From Trametopsis cervina (taxonomy: Eukaryota > Basidiomycota > Agaricomycetes > Polyporales > Irpicaceae): a DNA stretch of 64,000 nt. This document shows positions 35,162 through 45,500 of the stretch, piece by piece (positions within the stretch are counted from its first letter, which is position 1; every line of letters begins with the position of its first letter). Location: assembly GCA_022385755.1 (NCBI GenBank), contig MU278358.1, positions 263,133 to 327,132 of the forward strand, in the 5' to 3' direction. The notes under the pieces were generated by a model. That model ran no database searches, was not told where the DNA came from, and was given only the letters and a program-made list of their open reading frames with translations. The translations under genes were made by a program, and so were the position numbers.

Positions 35162-36626
35162 ATGCACGCCCCCACCTGGACCAGCCTCCCCGCAGAGATG
35201 AAGTACGCCGTCGTGGGACACCTCTCCGTCGAGGACACCGCCAGTTTCTCCAAAACATGCCGCGAGGCGTACGCGCTCTCTATTCCAACGCTCTACCGAG
35301 TAAGCCGACAGTTCAGCGCCGCGCGAGGCTGAGGCATGCTCACATCTGATCCCAGGAGGTCAAGCTGCACAGCTACACGAGCATGCAAGCCTTTCTGCAC
35401 ACCGTGCCCCCAACGCACTGTCATCACGTCCGCACCCTCACCGTTGACACAACCGGTGCACACAGCGCTCTCGCGGCAACCACGGATCTCAGCAACGTGC
35501 TGGCGCAATGCTCAGAGATCCAAGACCTGGATCTGCGCGTCGCCGGCTCATTGAGGCCTACGATCATCCCTCACTTTCGCGCGCTGCGGAACCTCACACG
35601 ACTATCAATCAGGAGCTGTTCTGTGCCCAATGACCCTCTGCTGTAAGTCCCCATTCCGCCATCTACACATACACACACCAGGGAACTCACATCCCATATC
35701 GATATAGGAGCGAGCGACTCGTCGTCTCCATCGCGGCATCTATACCCAATCTCGTTCATCTCACGCTCGATGGCGTATGTCGCTCCGCGATTCACGCCCG
35801 CGAGCTGGTGGGAGCATACCCCTACGCGCCAGTCGTCATAGGCGACGAAGACGTCCCTGAACACCCCAAGCTCGGCGACCAGCTCTCCCTACCCTCGCTC
35901 ATGCTCATCCCGACCCTCCGTGAGCTGCGCATTCGCAACACACACCTTGGCGACCGCAGGTGGTCAGTCGTCACGCCGCTCTGCAAGCTCGACACCCTCG
36001 AGGTCGGCAGCTGCAGCTACGAGAGCCCCGCGTTCAACCGCGCGTGCGCGGAACGCATCGTCGACGCCGCCGGGCGGTCCGTCCAAGACCTGTCTCTCAG
36101 CGCTGCACTCTCAAGTGACGCCTGTGCGCGCCTCGCGCTCAGCCACCTCACGAAGCTGCGCGTCACCTCGCTTCTTCCGCTGGAGGACCTCGCACAAACC
36201 CTGACGGCACTCTCAGACTCTCCCGTGGAAACACTGGAACTGGAGTGCCATGAGGACGACGTGGAGGACCAATGTGTCGAGCTCTCCGACTTCCTCGCCT
36301 CCTGCCAAACCACCACCATTGGCAGTGGCGACAGACGCCCCATCTTCCCGCGCCTCCGACGCGTCTCCCTTGAGTCGGTCGAGGACATATCCGATCCGAC
36401 ACCCGTGAAATCGACGATATTCGAGTGCAGCGTCGAGGACGCATCGCGCACGTCTGCCGTAGATCGGTGGCGCGAGTGTCTCGACGAGTTCACGCCGGCG
36501 CGCTGCGAGGAGGTCGAGAGCCCGACGGAGCTGCGCGACTTTGCATCGTATCTTCCGCCCATATGCCGGCCTGTCGAGCCTGTGATGGAACAGCTGATGT
36601 GGACGGACATGATGGAAGCGTGGTAG
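35162..36626 (+). CDS. F-box/LRR-like protein
   Basis: A probable substrate adaptor of SCF ubiquitin ligases, a family greatly expanded in Agaricomycetes. The ATG at 35162 opens MHAPTWTSLPAEMKYAVVGH, where LPAEMKYAVVGHLSVEDTAS is the F-box start; SKTCREAYALSIPTLYRE completes it. One intron after TLYR, another near 35643-35706. The rest is irregular leucine-rich repeats (LRALRNLTRLSIRSC-like, LIPTLRELRIRN, LCKLDTLEVGSC, LTKLRVTSLLPL). The C-terminus is acidic and ends EQLMWTDMMEAW. About 440 residues. The degradation target cannot be predicted from sequence. Codon use is strongly GC-ending, like its neighbours. Confidence 0.85.
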
Positions 36627-36958
36627 TCAGCAAGCTGGCCCGGCTTTCGCACAGGGCGATGGGGAGGCCGAAAAACTGATGTGTGCAGTACTTAATCTGG
36701 CTGAGCCGTGCGAGGGCTGCCAAACTTATTTTATAATTTATGGTCGGTTTCTTGAGCTTTCTGCTTGTCAGTGCGCGAATGACGTGTGAACGCGTGTGCA
36801 AGATGGAGTGCATTCGTATGTGGATGTGTGACAGACAGGATAAGACGAGCAGAACATGACGACGACGACAGGACAGGACAGAACAAGACAAGACAGGAAC
36901 TACAAATTCGAGAGAACACATCGCTGTCGAACCATAACGGGAGTGTTTGAGATACCGG
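36627..36958. other. Convergent 3' region with simple repeat
   Basis: 332 bases between two converging stops. It includes a purine-rich run of GAC and GGACA/AGACA units at 36858-36899. No gene seen. Confidence 0.6.
36858..36899. repeat. Purine-rich GAC/GGACA simple repeat
   Basis: GACGACGACA followed by alternating GGACA and AGACA units, in the 3' region between two converging genes. Likely replication slippage. Confidence 0.65.
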
Positions 36959-37519
36959 CTAGAACAGAGTAAGCGGCTGGCCCAGATGATCCTGGTACGG
37001 TGGCGGCGGCGGCGATGATGCAAAAGGCGTCTGCGGAGAGGACGGGAACGTCGGCGAGAACATCGACACAGGCGTCGACGGGTACTCCATCTCATGCGGG
37101 TCCCTCTGGAGGGCCGTGAGCGGATGATTCCGGCCATTCTTGACGCGCCCCGCGACCCAACGTCTGAACGCGCCCTCCTCCGACACGCGCCGCGCGAGGG
37201 ACGTCGGCCCGTCCGCGAACGCAATAGCGAACCCGACTTTGCGCTCGACTTTGTCCCGGAAGGCACGGTAGGTAATGTGCTGCGAGACTTTGAACCGCCA
37301 TAGATCGTCTGTGCAAGGAACGGAGACTTTGAGGATGATCATCCCCGCCACTGGATCCCAGCGATGCGGGTCTGGCGAGTAGGGAGCTATCGTGGGTGAT
37401 TGAAGGGGCGGAGAGTTCTCTTTGCCCCGGGCGCTGCGTTGGCTGTTCGCGACTCGCCGAATGCCGTTACGGACGGTATTGGTCGCGTCGCTGAGGATGT
37501 TGCTCGGTCGAGGAGACAT
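36959..37519 (-). CDS. Small protein with PB1-like domain
   Basis: An unspliced 186-residue frame with ATG at 37519 (MSPRPSNILSDATNTVRNG). The N-terminus is Ser/Arg-rich with an RGKENSPP segment. The middle, MIILKVSVPCTDDLWRFKVS, then ITYRAFRDKVERKVGF and a SEEGAFRRWVAGRVKNGRNH stretch, resembles the beta-hairpin plus helix of PB1-type protein-interaction domains such as those in fungal polarity and NADPH-oxidase factors. The tail is Pro-rich (SSPPPPPYQD). The PB1 reading is tentative because the acidic OPCA motif is not clear. Protein binding is the likely role; no partner is suggested by the neighbours. Confidence 0.6.
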   Translation of the reverse strand: MSPRPSNILSDATNTVRNGIRRVANSQRSARGKENSPPLQSPTIAPYSPDPHRWDPVAGMIILKVSVPCTDDLWRFKVSQHITYRAFRDKVERKVGFAIAFADGPTSLARRVSEEGAFRRWVAGRVKNGRNHPLTALQRDPHEMEYPSTPVSMFSPTFPSSPQTPFASSPPPPPYQDHLGQPLTLF

Positions 37520-39066
37520 TGCGCTTCTTGCAAAGGGTGGTGAGGGCGGTGATGAGTTGTCGGGTGCAAGGCGAGCTGGACGATGAATGCAGCATACGCG
37601 CCATCGTTATACTCTGGAGGCTGACCATTGAGGTTGGCCGCGGTGGTGCTGTGGCGGCGGGTCAGCCGCCGTGGAGGTGTCGATCTCTGAGGCTATTTCG
37701 TCATTGAAATGCAGTCCAGATTGCGATGCGGACGTGCGGCATGCATAGGATCCCTGGGGTGGCCGTGTTGACAAACAGGGAGAGCGGCAGAAGCCCAGTA
37801 TGATTATCTTACGAGAAAGATCGTTGTTCCCGGGTGTAAGTACGAAGCTTGATGCATCGGCAAAGAATACCTAGCACAACAGAAGGAGGAGGTCAGAATT
37901 CTGGTCAACAGGATGTGGCAGAGATGAACAAGGTCGTAGCAGCGCGCGCATGCTGTACGATTATCAGCTTTCCGTTCTAGGTCCCCATGCACGAGCGGTT
38001 CCTCAGCGAAATGAGATCGTCGAGTGTACCAGAGCATACATGAGAACGTGGCATTCATCGAGGATACCTCTCCAATGATTCTTCCAGATGTCATCCTTCG
38101 TTACCGCATGATAGTGAACACTTGCCTTTCATCTCCGTGTCCCATGTCCGACTAGTACACCTTCTGTATTAGCATAGACAGGTTCCGTCTACTTGGTCAT
38201 TTTCGTTGTTTCATGTCCGGCTGAAAAATGCGGTGATGGCAGTTGGTCATGGATTCCTAGGGCAAAATGATAAATGCTACCGTCCGGATGTTGTACGAAG
38301 CAAGCTTGACTAAGAAGGTGCATAGCTACACACAGAGAGGGATGTGCGCGAGTGCCACTGCTATATGTGGTGGTCGGTGCAGTGAGACAAGTCGCAGGGC
38401 GTTGAAACGAGTCGCTCGGGACCAAACGCGGCGCTCCTCGTACTGCGCCTCACCACGGTCCTTACAGAGTCCCATTCGGCTCTAGCAATAGCCTCCCACC
38501 ATTTCCCAAGCAAGCGGAAATATCGCTCTTCTATCGAGCGAGATAATCACGAAAATGTCGCGAGCAGTCAGGGTTCTCAGATGCGCAGGTAAGCGAATCA
38601 CCAATGTCCAGAGCAGATGTGTGTTTCGGTATCCTACGTGGAGATCTGAGGGCAGAGATATCTGTTTCCCAAGCCATATTTGTGCCTGCACGTACCCACG
38701 TCGGCCAGGTGCATCACAGCCTGCTGCTCGTGGCTGTGAACAGCGATCGAGTGACCGACCATCACCGTGCTTAGCGACCATAGATGGCCCAGGACGATAC
38801 CAGGTAAGAGAGGCACCACCTAAAACCCCAGACGTTACCCCAACAGGCTCGCGGGATGGTCCTTAGCTTGGCTCAACACTAATATATATCAGATACCGTC
38901 GCCCATGGCCTGCTGGAGTGTGAGAAGTGGCTTCACCGCTGCCCAACCGCTCCTCGCTGCCGCTCAGTGTTCCTGGTCCCCCTCCAGGTACCGCGGCCTA
39001 TTCTTCATATACTAACATTGCGCGCCGGACGTGCACGTAACCGCGCTGTGCGCGGCATTCTTTGCC
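37520..39066. other. Intergenic region before the receptor gene
   Basis: About 1.5 kb. No supportable gene. A TATATAT run at 38883 lies 178 bases ahead of the receptor ATG and may be its TATA element, though the spacing is long. Confidence 0.5.
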
Positions 39067-40671
39067 ATGGACTCCTCGATTCTTCAGTTATTCAGTATAC
39101 GTGATGATGATGCGCCAGTTATCGATGCAGTGCACGCTTACGGGGTCGTGGTGAGCACCGATAATTCCTTGCATGGTCTGCCCGAATCAATATCGCTAAC
39201 CGTGTGGACAGAGTCTGGTTATAGCAGGCTTCTTGTCCGGACTGGCGGTCCTGGGGATGTGCATTGTAAGTTCAGTTCATTCAACACAGTCGTGCGCGAC
39301 TGAGAAGGCTATAGGGAATGATCATGCGGCCTTCCGCACTTTCTGGAACGCACGTCATGCCGTACTTTGTATCGCTCCTTTTCTCCAATCTCTTGCAGGC
39401 CTTTGGTGGGGTGTTGAACCTGAAGTGGATCATTGAACGCGCCGTGGAGGAGAGCGGCATCTGCACTATTCAAGCGATTGTGAAGCAGGCCGGCAACGTA
39501 GGCACCGCCGTTTGGTATGCAAAACCACACGAACCTGCGCCGTAACCTTGAAGGAGCTGACAGCTCCGTTCAGGTCTTTTGTCCTGTCCATCTGCGTCTT
39601 CAGGTTGATGTTTCTGAGGGCGCCGCTTACGATGGTCTACCATTATATCATTCTTTGTTTCGGCTGGCTCGTTATTGCCGTCATCGTGGCTGTCGGACCT
39701 CTGGCAGTTCAATCGGAAGCTAAAGGGGCGTACTTCGGTCCTTCAGGCTACTGGTATGCAGTCCAGTTTATTTCGGCGCCCTCTATTTGCTGAAAGACCA
39801 CAGGTGCTGGATCACGGATGCCTATCCGCACGAGCAGATATTCTTGGAGTATTTCTGGGTATGTACGCCCCCTCGCTCCCTTGTGCATACACGTTCTAAA
39901 CCGAATCATAGGAATTCTTCTCTGCTTTTGTGTCGTTCATCCTTTACGTGGGCATCCTGCTTCGCGTCCGTGGCAACCTCGTGCGTGGCACGGACGGATG
40001 GCACCTTCGCTTCGTGCCAAGTAGTGAGCGATGGCAACTTGCAATTAACCGCGATTGGCTGGACTCCTCGACGATGGGCTTTGCAGCTATCTTGGTCTGG
40101 TGAGTACTCTTACAAGCTCTCATATGCCCCTCCTAACGCTTTGTGAACAGGTACCCGGTACGTATGAGCCGGCTATGTTCAAGCTTGTCCTTGTTAACCT
40201 CGATATAGGTGACCTACGTCCTCCTGCTCGTTCCTGTAGCTATCGCACGATTCATCGACTTCAGCGGGAAGAGCATCCCGTTCGGCGCCACGATCTTTAC
40301 CGACACATTGTTCAACTTGCAAGGTCCGTCTATGTGTCATCCATCTACCTCAAATATCTAACTGACCCTCTAAACAGGGCTGGCAAACGCCTTTCTCCTC
40401 TTCGGAACGCGCAACCTCATCCCCGAGTCTGCGATGATGCACTCTGCACCGGCACCCCGCAAAGTCGTCAACATGTCGTCGTCTGAGGCTGTAGGCATCA
40501 CTCCCTTCACGTTGACAACCTCAGATACTGGTGCGTGCCCATTCGTAATCATTTACATACGACAAGGGTTCTGACCCTGTGTCGCGATTCATTCCAGAGT
40601 CGGACTGGAGAAGGAGTGCGGCCTCAAGCTTCGTTAGCGTCGACTCGCAGGCGCCTCTGAACCAAGTCTAG
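39067..40671 (+). CDS. Seven-transmembrane G-protein-coupled receptor-like protein
   Basis: A plasma membrane receptor candidate of the family common in Agaricomycetes and distantly like Git3/cAMP-type receptors. The ATG at 39067 gives MDSSILQLFSIRDDDAPVID. After intron 1 the first helix is SLVIAGFLSGLAVLGMC. Later helices include VMPYFVSLLFSNLLQAFGG, AGNVGTAVW, LFLRA...IILCFGWLVIAVIVAVGPL, the conserved YPHEQIFLEYF, FFSAFVSFILYVGILLRVRG and WYPVTYVLLLVPVAIARF. The conserved GNLVRGTDGWHLRF loop is clear. About eight introns of 50-70 nt; the small exon structure is typical. The tail ends SVDSQAPLNQV and is Ser-rich. Ligand unknown. Confidence 0.85.
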
Positions 40672-41183
40672 CATATCATACGCTATTGTATTGTAGATTT
40701 CAGCTCGATTTGGGTGTGAAACGTGTTTCGACGCTTACCGTGACGTTAACGTTCTGCCTTGTACCTGGGAGGGTTGATGTGTGCGGCGCCATCCGTCATG
40801 CATGTACGTTAACTGCCGCCGCACGCCGTACTTGCTCTAGAGCGCCCGCACCCTTGAGGTCATAACGGATTTGACATGAAGCGTGGCAAATACGGTCTCA
40901 AGTTTTTCAGTTTTTGAGCTGAAATGGTAAAATAAGACACCGTCGTGAAAAAAGACCGTAGATGCGTATAATTATTGAACGCACTAAAATTTGTATCTCT
41001 ATCGTTCAGGTTCGTTTCCTGTTCGCGAATCCTGCGCGCGGAGGAATAACGATAGGACGAGGCAACCTGAAATAGATACCGACGACTTTGTGGCGTCGTT
41101 TTTGCAATGGCGGGCCGCCGTCCGCCGCGGAGGCTACGGTATCACTCTCAAGTCTCAGACTGCGCTACAACACATTCTGCTTC
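40672..41183. other. Intergenic between receptor and RRG7-like gene
   Basis: 512 bases. The left part is AT-rich and probably the receptor 3' UTR. The right part may contain extra 5' coding sequence of the next gene, since its frame stays open upstream of the chosen ATG to about 41088. Confidence 0.5.
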
Positions 41184-41882
41184 ATGCACCTACAATGTCT
41201 CACGCGTCATCTGTCCACTCAACCTCCAATCTCAGCAGTCCATCGCGGAGCAGCCTATGAAAGATGGTGCATGCGCGTTTTGGAGAGTTGTCTCTCGATG
41301 TCCTTATCACAAGTAGGAGGCAGGGCCGATGGAGGTGTCGACCTTCAGGGCTGGTGGTGGCTACCCACGGGCAGACAGCGCCCGAAGGACCCTTCCAACG
41401 TGAAGCGCATACGTGTCCTTGCGCAATGCAAGGCCGAGAAGAAGAAGATCAGCCCCAAGTACGTTAGAGAAATGGAGGGCGTGTTGCACCAGTTCACCGC
41501 CGCGTCGAATCCCACCTTACCGGACACTCAGGCAACCTCTCCAGATGCGAACTATTTCTCCACCGTCGGGTTGTTTATCTCGGCCTCCCCGTTTACCAAG
41601 TTGACGCTACTACGTGCACAATCGTCTTCTCTGCCGCTCGCGCTCCTCCACCTGCCTGAACAGCCCATGGATGAGGGGAAGCCAGAGGCCGACCACAACG
41701 CTATTGGCTCTATTCTATTCAACTCAGCGCTTGGTAGTACCTCGGGAGTGCTGAAAGGAGAGTTCGAAGCTCGATGGGAATATTCCACAAAGCCGGAGGG
41801 CGGAGGGCGCCCTGTAATTTGGTGGCGGGGGAAGAGGATGGCCAGTCGTGCCGTCAAAATGCAGGATGCAAGTGGAACCTAG
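41184..41882 (+). CDS. Mitochondrial RRG7-like protein with Mrr/PD-(D/E)xK nuclease fold
   Basis: The ATG at 41184 opens MHLQCLTRHLSTQPPISAVH, a basic, acid-free presequence. The core, GAAYERWCMRVLESCLSMSL, then VGGRADGGVDLQGWWWLP, then RIRVLAQCKAEKKKISPKYV and REMEGVLHQF, follows the restriction-endonuclease-like pattern of the RRG7/DUF2034 family: Glu of the first helix, GGxxDxGVDL, and QCK as the third metal-site element. The family is required for respiratory growth in yeast and is mitochondrial; its nuclease activity is only predicted. The C-terminus ends KMQDASGT. The gene appears intronless, 232 residues, near family length. An ATG-less upstream extension of the frame leaves the start slightly uncertain. 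Confidence 0.82.
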   Translation: MHLQCLTRHLSTQPPISAVHRGAAYERWCMRVLESCLSMSLSQVGGRADGGVDLQGWWWLPTGRQRPKDPSNVKRIRVLAQCKAEKKKISPKYVREMEGVLHQFTAASNPTLPDTQATSPDANYFSTVGLFISASPFTKLTLLRAQSSSLPLALLHLPEQPMDEGKPEADHNAIGSILFNSALGSTSGVLKGEFEARWEYSTKPEGGGRPVIWWRGKRMASRAVKMQDASGT

Positions 41883-42578
41883 ATTCCGTACGTCAGCGCG
41901 ATAACTTGAGTGTGTATGACAGCGCTGATCCCCAACTACGCAGCACGTTATGACTGCCACACCAGACGTGAGACCACTCAAGCACCCCGATGTTAGCGAC
42001 AGCCGTCGACACACCGTTCGGCTGGAAGGATGACTCCACCGAATTCGTGCTAAAGGAGTCCGCCAGCCGCATACCACCGCACCAACCCAACGGCATCCGT
42101 CGCGGCTTTCCTACTGCTGACCGCTATGTGACTTTGACATTGGTGAACGAAGTAGTAGAAACTCGAGTCATCTCTGTACCAAGAGTAGCTTAGTCTGTCT
42201 CGTGTACGCTCAGTCCGTTGCCCCACGCGCCACCACCACCGTGGAATCCTCAACATACGATTCCACTTGCCGATCGCGATATCATATTCCCACATAACGA
42301 TATCAAATAATATATTCTTCACATGATAAAACATAGCAAATAGTCGTGACATACAAGATTAAGCATGAATACATCGTACAAGATTCCAGGAAAGCCTATA
42401 GCATCAAAGTTCGTAATATAGCAGAGCAGCGAGGGTACGCGTGGTATCGGGATGTCTATACAAGTTCCTATTAGCGTCGTCGTCTCGATTAGTACTTCCG
42501 TTACGGTCGTGAGGTGTTGTGTGTCTCTTTTTGGTATGATGTGTCAACGGAGCCAGATGCAGATGGGTGTCGGAGGTC
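41883..42578. other. Convergent intergenic region
   Basis: About 700 bases between the converging RRG7-like and giant genes. The part from 42250 to 42420 is AT-rich, as expected of 3' UTRs. No gene seen. Confidence 0.55.
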
Positions 42579-45500
42579 TCAAGGTCTTTCGTACAGCGAC
42601 TCGCGCGGTGAGCGAGGTCCGAATAGGCCAGGCGGGCGGGTATCCTGAGGCGGTGGTGCGGGCTGCGGTTCAATCGGTTCCGACGAGGGCGAAGGCACAT
42701 ATGTTTGCGAAGCTGTTGCACATCGTCAATAAGACTTGACGCCGACGTTTATAGTTAATTCAGACTTACGTTGCCATTGTGCCCATGAGCGCGTAGGATC
42801 AAGTTGCATCACCGACATTGGTGCGAGGTGTTGGGGTGGAACCATGCCAGGCGGAGGGGGCCCAGCTGCTGGACCTGCCGCCGCTGCCGCTGCTGCTGCA
42901 GCTTCTCGAGCCTTCCGGCCTCTCCTTGGTCGCATAGTACGCCACGCAGGCGGAGCCTGCATAGGTTCAGTAGGAGGTGGAGGTGGGGCTTCCGCAGGAG
43001 GAGCTTCAGCGGGGGGCGCCGCCGGAGGCATCTGAGACCCTTGTTTCCTAGAGTGCGATTGATGTTAACTGGTACTTTACTAAGACAGAGATAAACATAC
43101 CAGAAAAAGCCTCCAGGCTCGTATCTAGCCTTGAACTCTAGCAGCGTCGCGATCTCGCTGATGTCAAGTAAGCATCGGGTAGCGTTACCCAGCCAATGAA
43201 ACTCACAATTGCAGCCGCGACTTATTCTCCACCAATTCGTTCACCTCCGTCAGAAGTTGACGAACCTCCTTCGCGAGAGTCTTGCTGAATTCATCCAAGT
43301 ACTATAAATTGGCCATTAGTGATGGTAGCAGTTAGAACAAGTTCGCGCCACACACCCCCGAGATATTGAATGGAACTTGTTCTTGTGCAGTAGACCTGAC
43401 CGCACCCAGAATCTCTTCCAGGTTTCGCTGGTTATCTGCGCGCAGACCTGAACAGAATTTTGATTCAGTTACGGTGTTTAATGCGATACGAAGAACGCAC
43501 CCTCCGAAAGCTCTGCGAAGAGTTGCCGCAAAGTTTGGTTCTCGTTCCTGAGTTCCTGAAGAATAGAATCGATACCTAATGCCCGTGTCAATAAGATTGG
43601 TGGGAGAACTTGGCACAAGTACTTACTTGGTTTCGCGGCATCTGCTGCTCGTTCCTCATCGCGTTTCCGCTCGCAGTCCTCGAACATGCGTTGCATGTTG
43701 GAGAGCATATCCTTCATGTCCGCCATGTCTCGATCCTTCTGTTCCTTCCACTCCTCTTTAGCAGCCCACCGCTCATCGGACACCTCCCTCTTCCTCGCCA
43801 GTTCGTCTCGAGTCTGCGTAGCGACGTTCGTTAATTCCGTTATTTGCAGAATGGCGTCGTCCGCCCGCTGTCGATCCTCAGCACGCTCAGCTTCTCGCCG
43901 CTCAGTCTCTTCAGTAATCCTTAGCTGCCGCTCTTGTTCCAAATCTGCCTTTGTCTGTTCATGTGCAGCTTCGTTAGCGGCCAACCGCTCCTCCAACTCT
44001 CTGACTTTCTCCATGAGATCGCTCTCCCGCTGGTCACGAATAGCAGCTAGCTCGGCATTACGCCGTTCTCGCTCTGCCCGCTCTTCGTCGAGCTGCCTAT
44101 GCATTTCCTCCCGCTCCAGTCGCAGCGTTTCAAGCATGTCTTGAGAATGTCTAGAAGCCACACCAAGGACGGAATCCTGCAGACTCTGCGCTATCGTGTG
44201 CACATCATCCTGGTCTTCGGTATGGACAGACGGCACACCTGGAGGGGGCACAATCGGTAGGTCTTCTTCCTCGATACTCTCTGAAGGCCCGACTGAAACC
44301 CGTGGAGAAGGCACGTCCATGTACGACGGGACTTCATGCGGGGGAGGGACGGGTAGCGGCGTAACCGTAGGAAGTCCCTCCAGGCGGTCTTGAATACGCT
44401 CATCGACTTGTTGCAAGAACTCGTCTTCATGTTGTTGTGCTTCTTGCCGGCGTCTCGCTTCATTCTCTTCAAAGATCCGCTGCCTCTCCTCCTCGTTATG
44501 TCTAAAATCGCGCTCACGCTGCTCCTCTGCTTCTTCAGTGGCCTGGATGTGCTGTGCAAGTTGCATTTGGGCTTGATCGAACCGCTCAGCCCGGTCTCGC
44601 TCGGCATCAGCGTAGTCCAAATCGCGCGGTCCGGAGTACGTGTGCGATGGCACAATCATGACAGGAGGATGGGGCGGGCTAGCAGGTACAGCTACACTCG
44701 GCACATGAGGCGGGATTTGATCGTGACGTGCTGCGTCGGCAACGCGTTCGTCCGGTGGTGGTACTGGGGCGCGGGAAGGACTTGGTGCGCCAACGGTGGC
44801 CGGCTGCGTTGGATCTCTGTACGATGCGGGAACTGACGGCGCGGGCTCATCTTCTGCCCGAGTCACTGAAGGAATGTATGGGATAACGGGAGCTTCTGAG
44901 CGTGCTGGCCTTAGCTGGTCTCGTAAATCAGTGGCAGGGGAAATGGGGCGACGAGATGTGACACGTTGGGCCGGGATCCCTGCACAATGTGAGTCAAATG
45001 ACAGAGATGTCAATATGTATAAGTACCATATGGTTCATCTATACTGAAGGCATGCTCCAATTCCGAGACTGTGACAATTCCTCAGCACAGTAAAAAGAGA
45101 ATGACGATTTGCATACCTTGACTATGCGGCGATGACCCTCTGACAGGGCCTTGACAACAACCAATCAGTAACGGCTCAATCAGGTCAACGACAATTTATC
45201 CTACCTGCTGCAGGAGTTCGCTCAACTGACCTGGAATGCGGACGATGCGTAACTGCGAATCTCGATTAAACGACGCGCATTTATCATCGCGAACGACTCA
45301 CCATCGCTTGGAATTCGAGTGCGCACGTGACGAGGACTGGACGGCACCTGTATTATATGCGCAGGAGGACTGCGATCTCCCGGCATTGTGATCACTGTTG
45401 GAGGACCACCTCCCGGATGCCTCCGCACACGAGAGGGAGGTCGAACAGGAAGAATTTCCGACTCGCGATGCACAGCAGAGGAAACTTGCGAACCCGGACG

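Noticed and set aside
42404..42721. Separate small minus-strand gene at the 3' end of the giant gene
   Set aside because: Another frame of this DNA reads on from the giant gene through a 63-nt intron to RSPRESLYERP, which explains the region better.
43686..44144. 152-codon + frame rich in Ser/Arg
   Set aside because: Antisense of the coiled-coil exon; Glu/Arg codons read backwards give Ser/Leu-rich frames.
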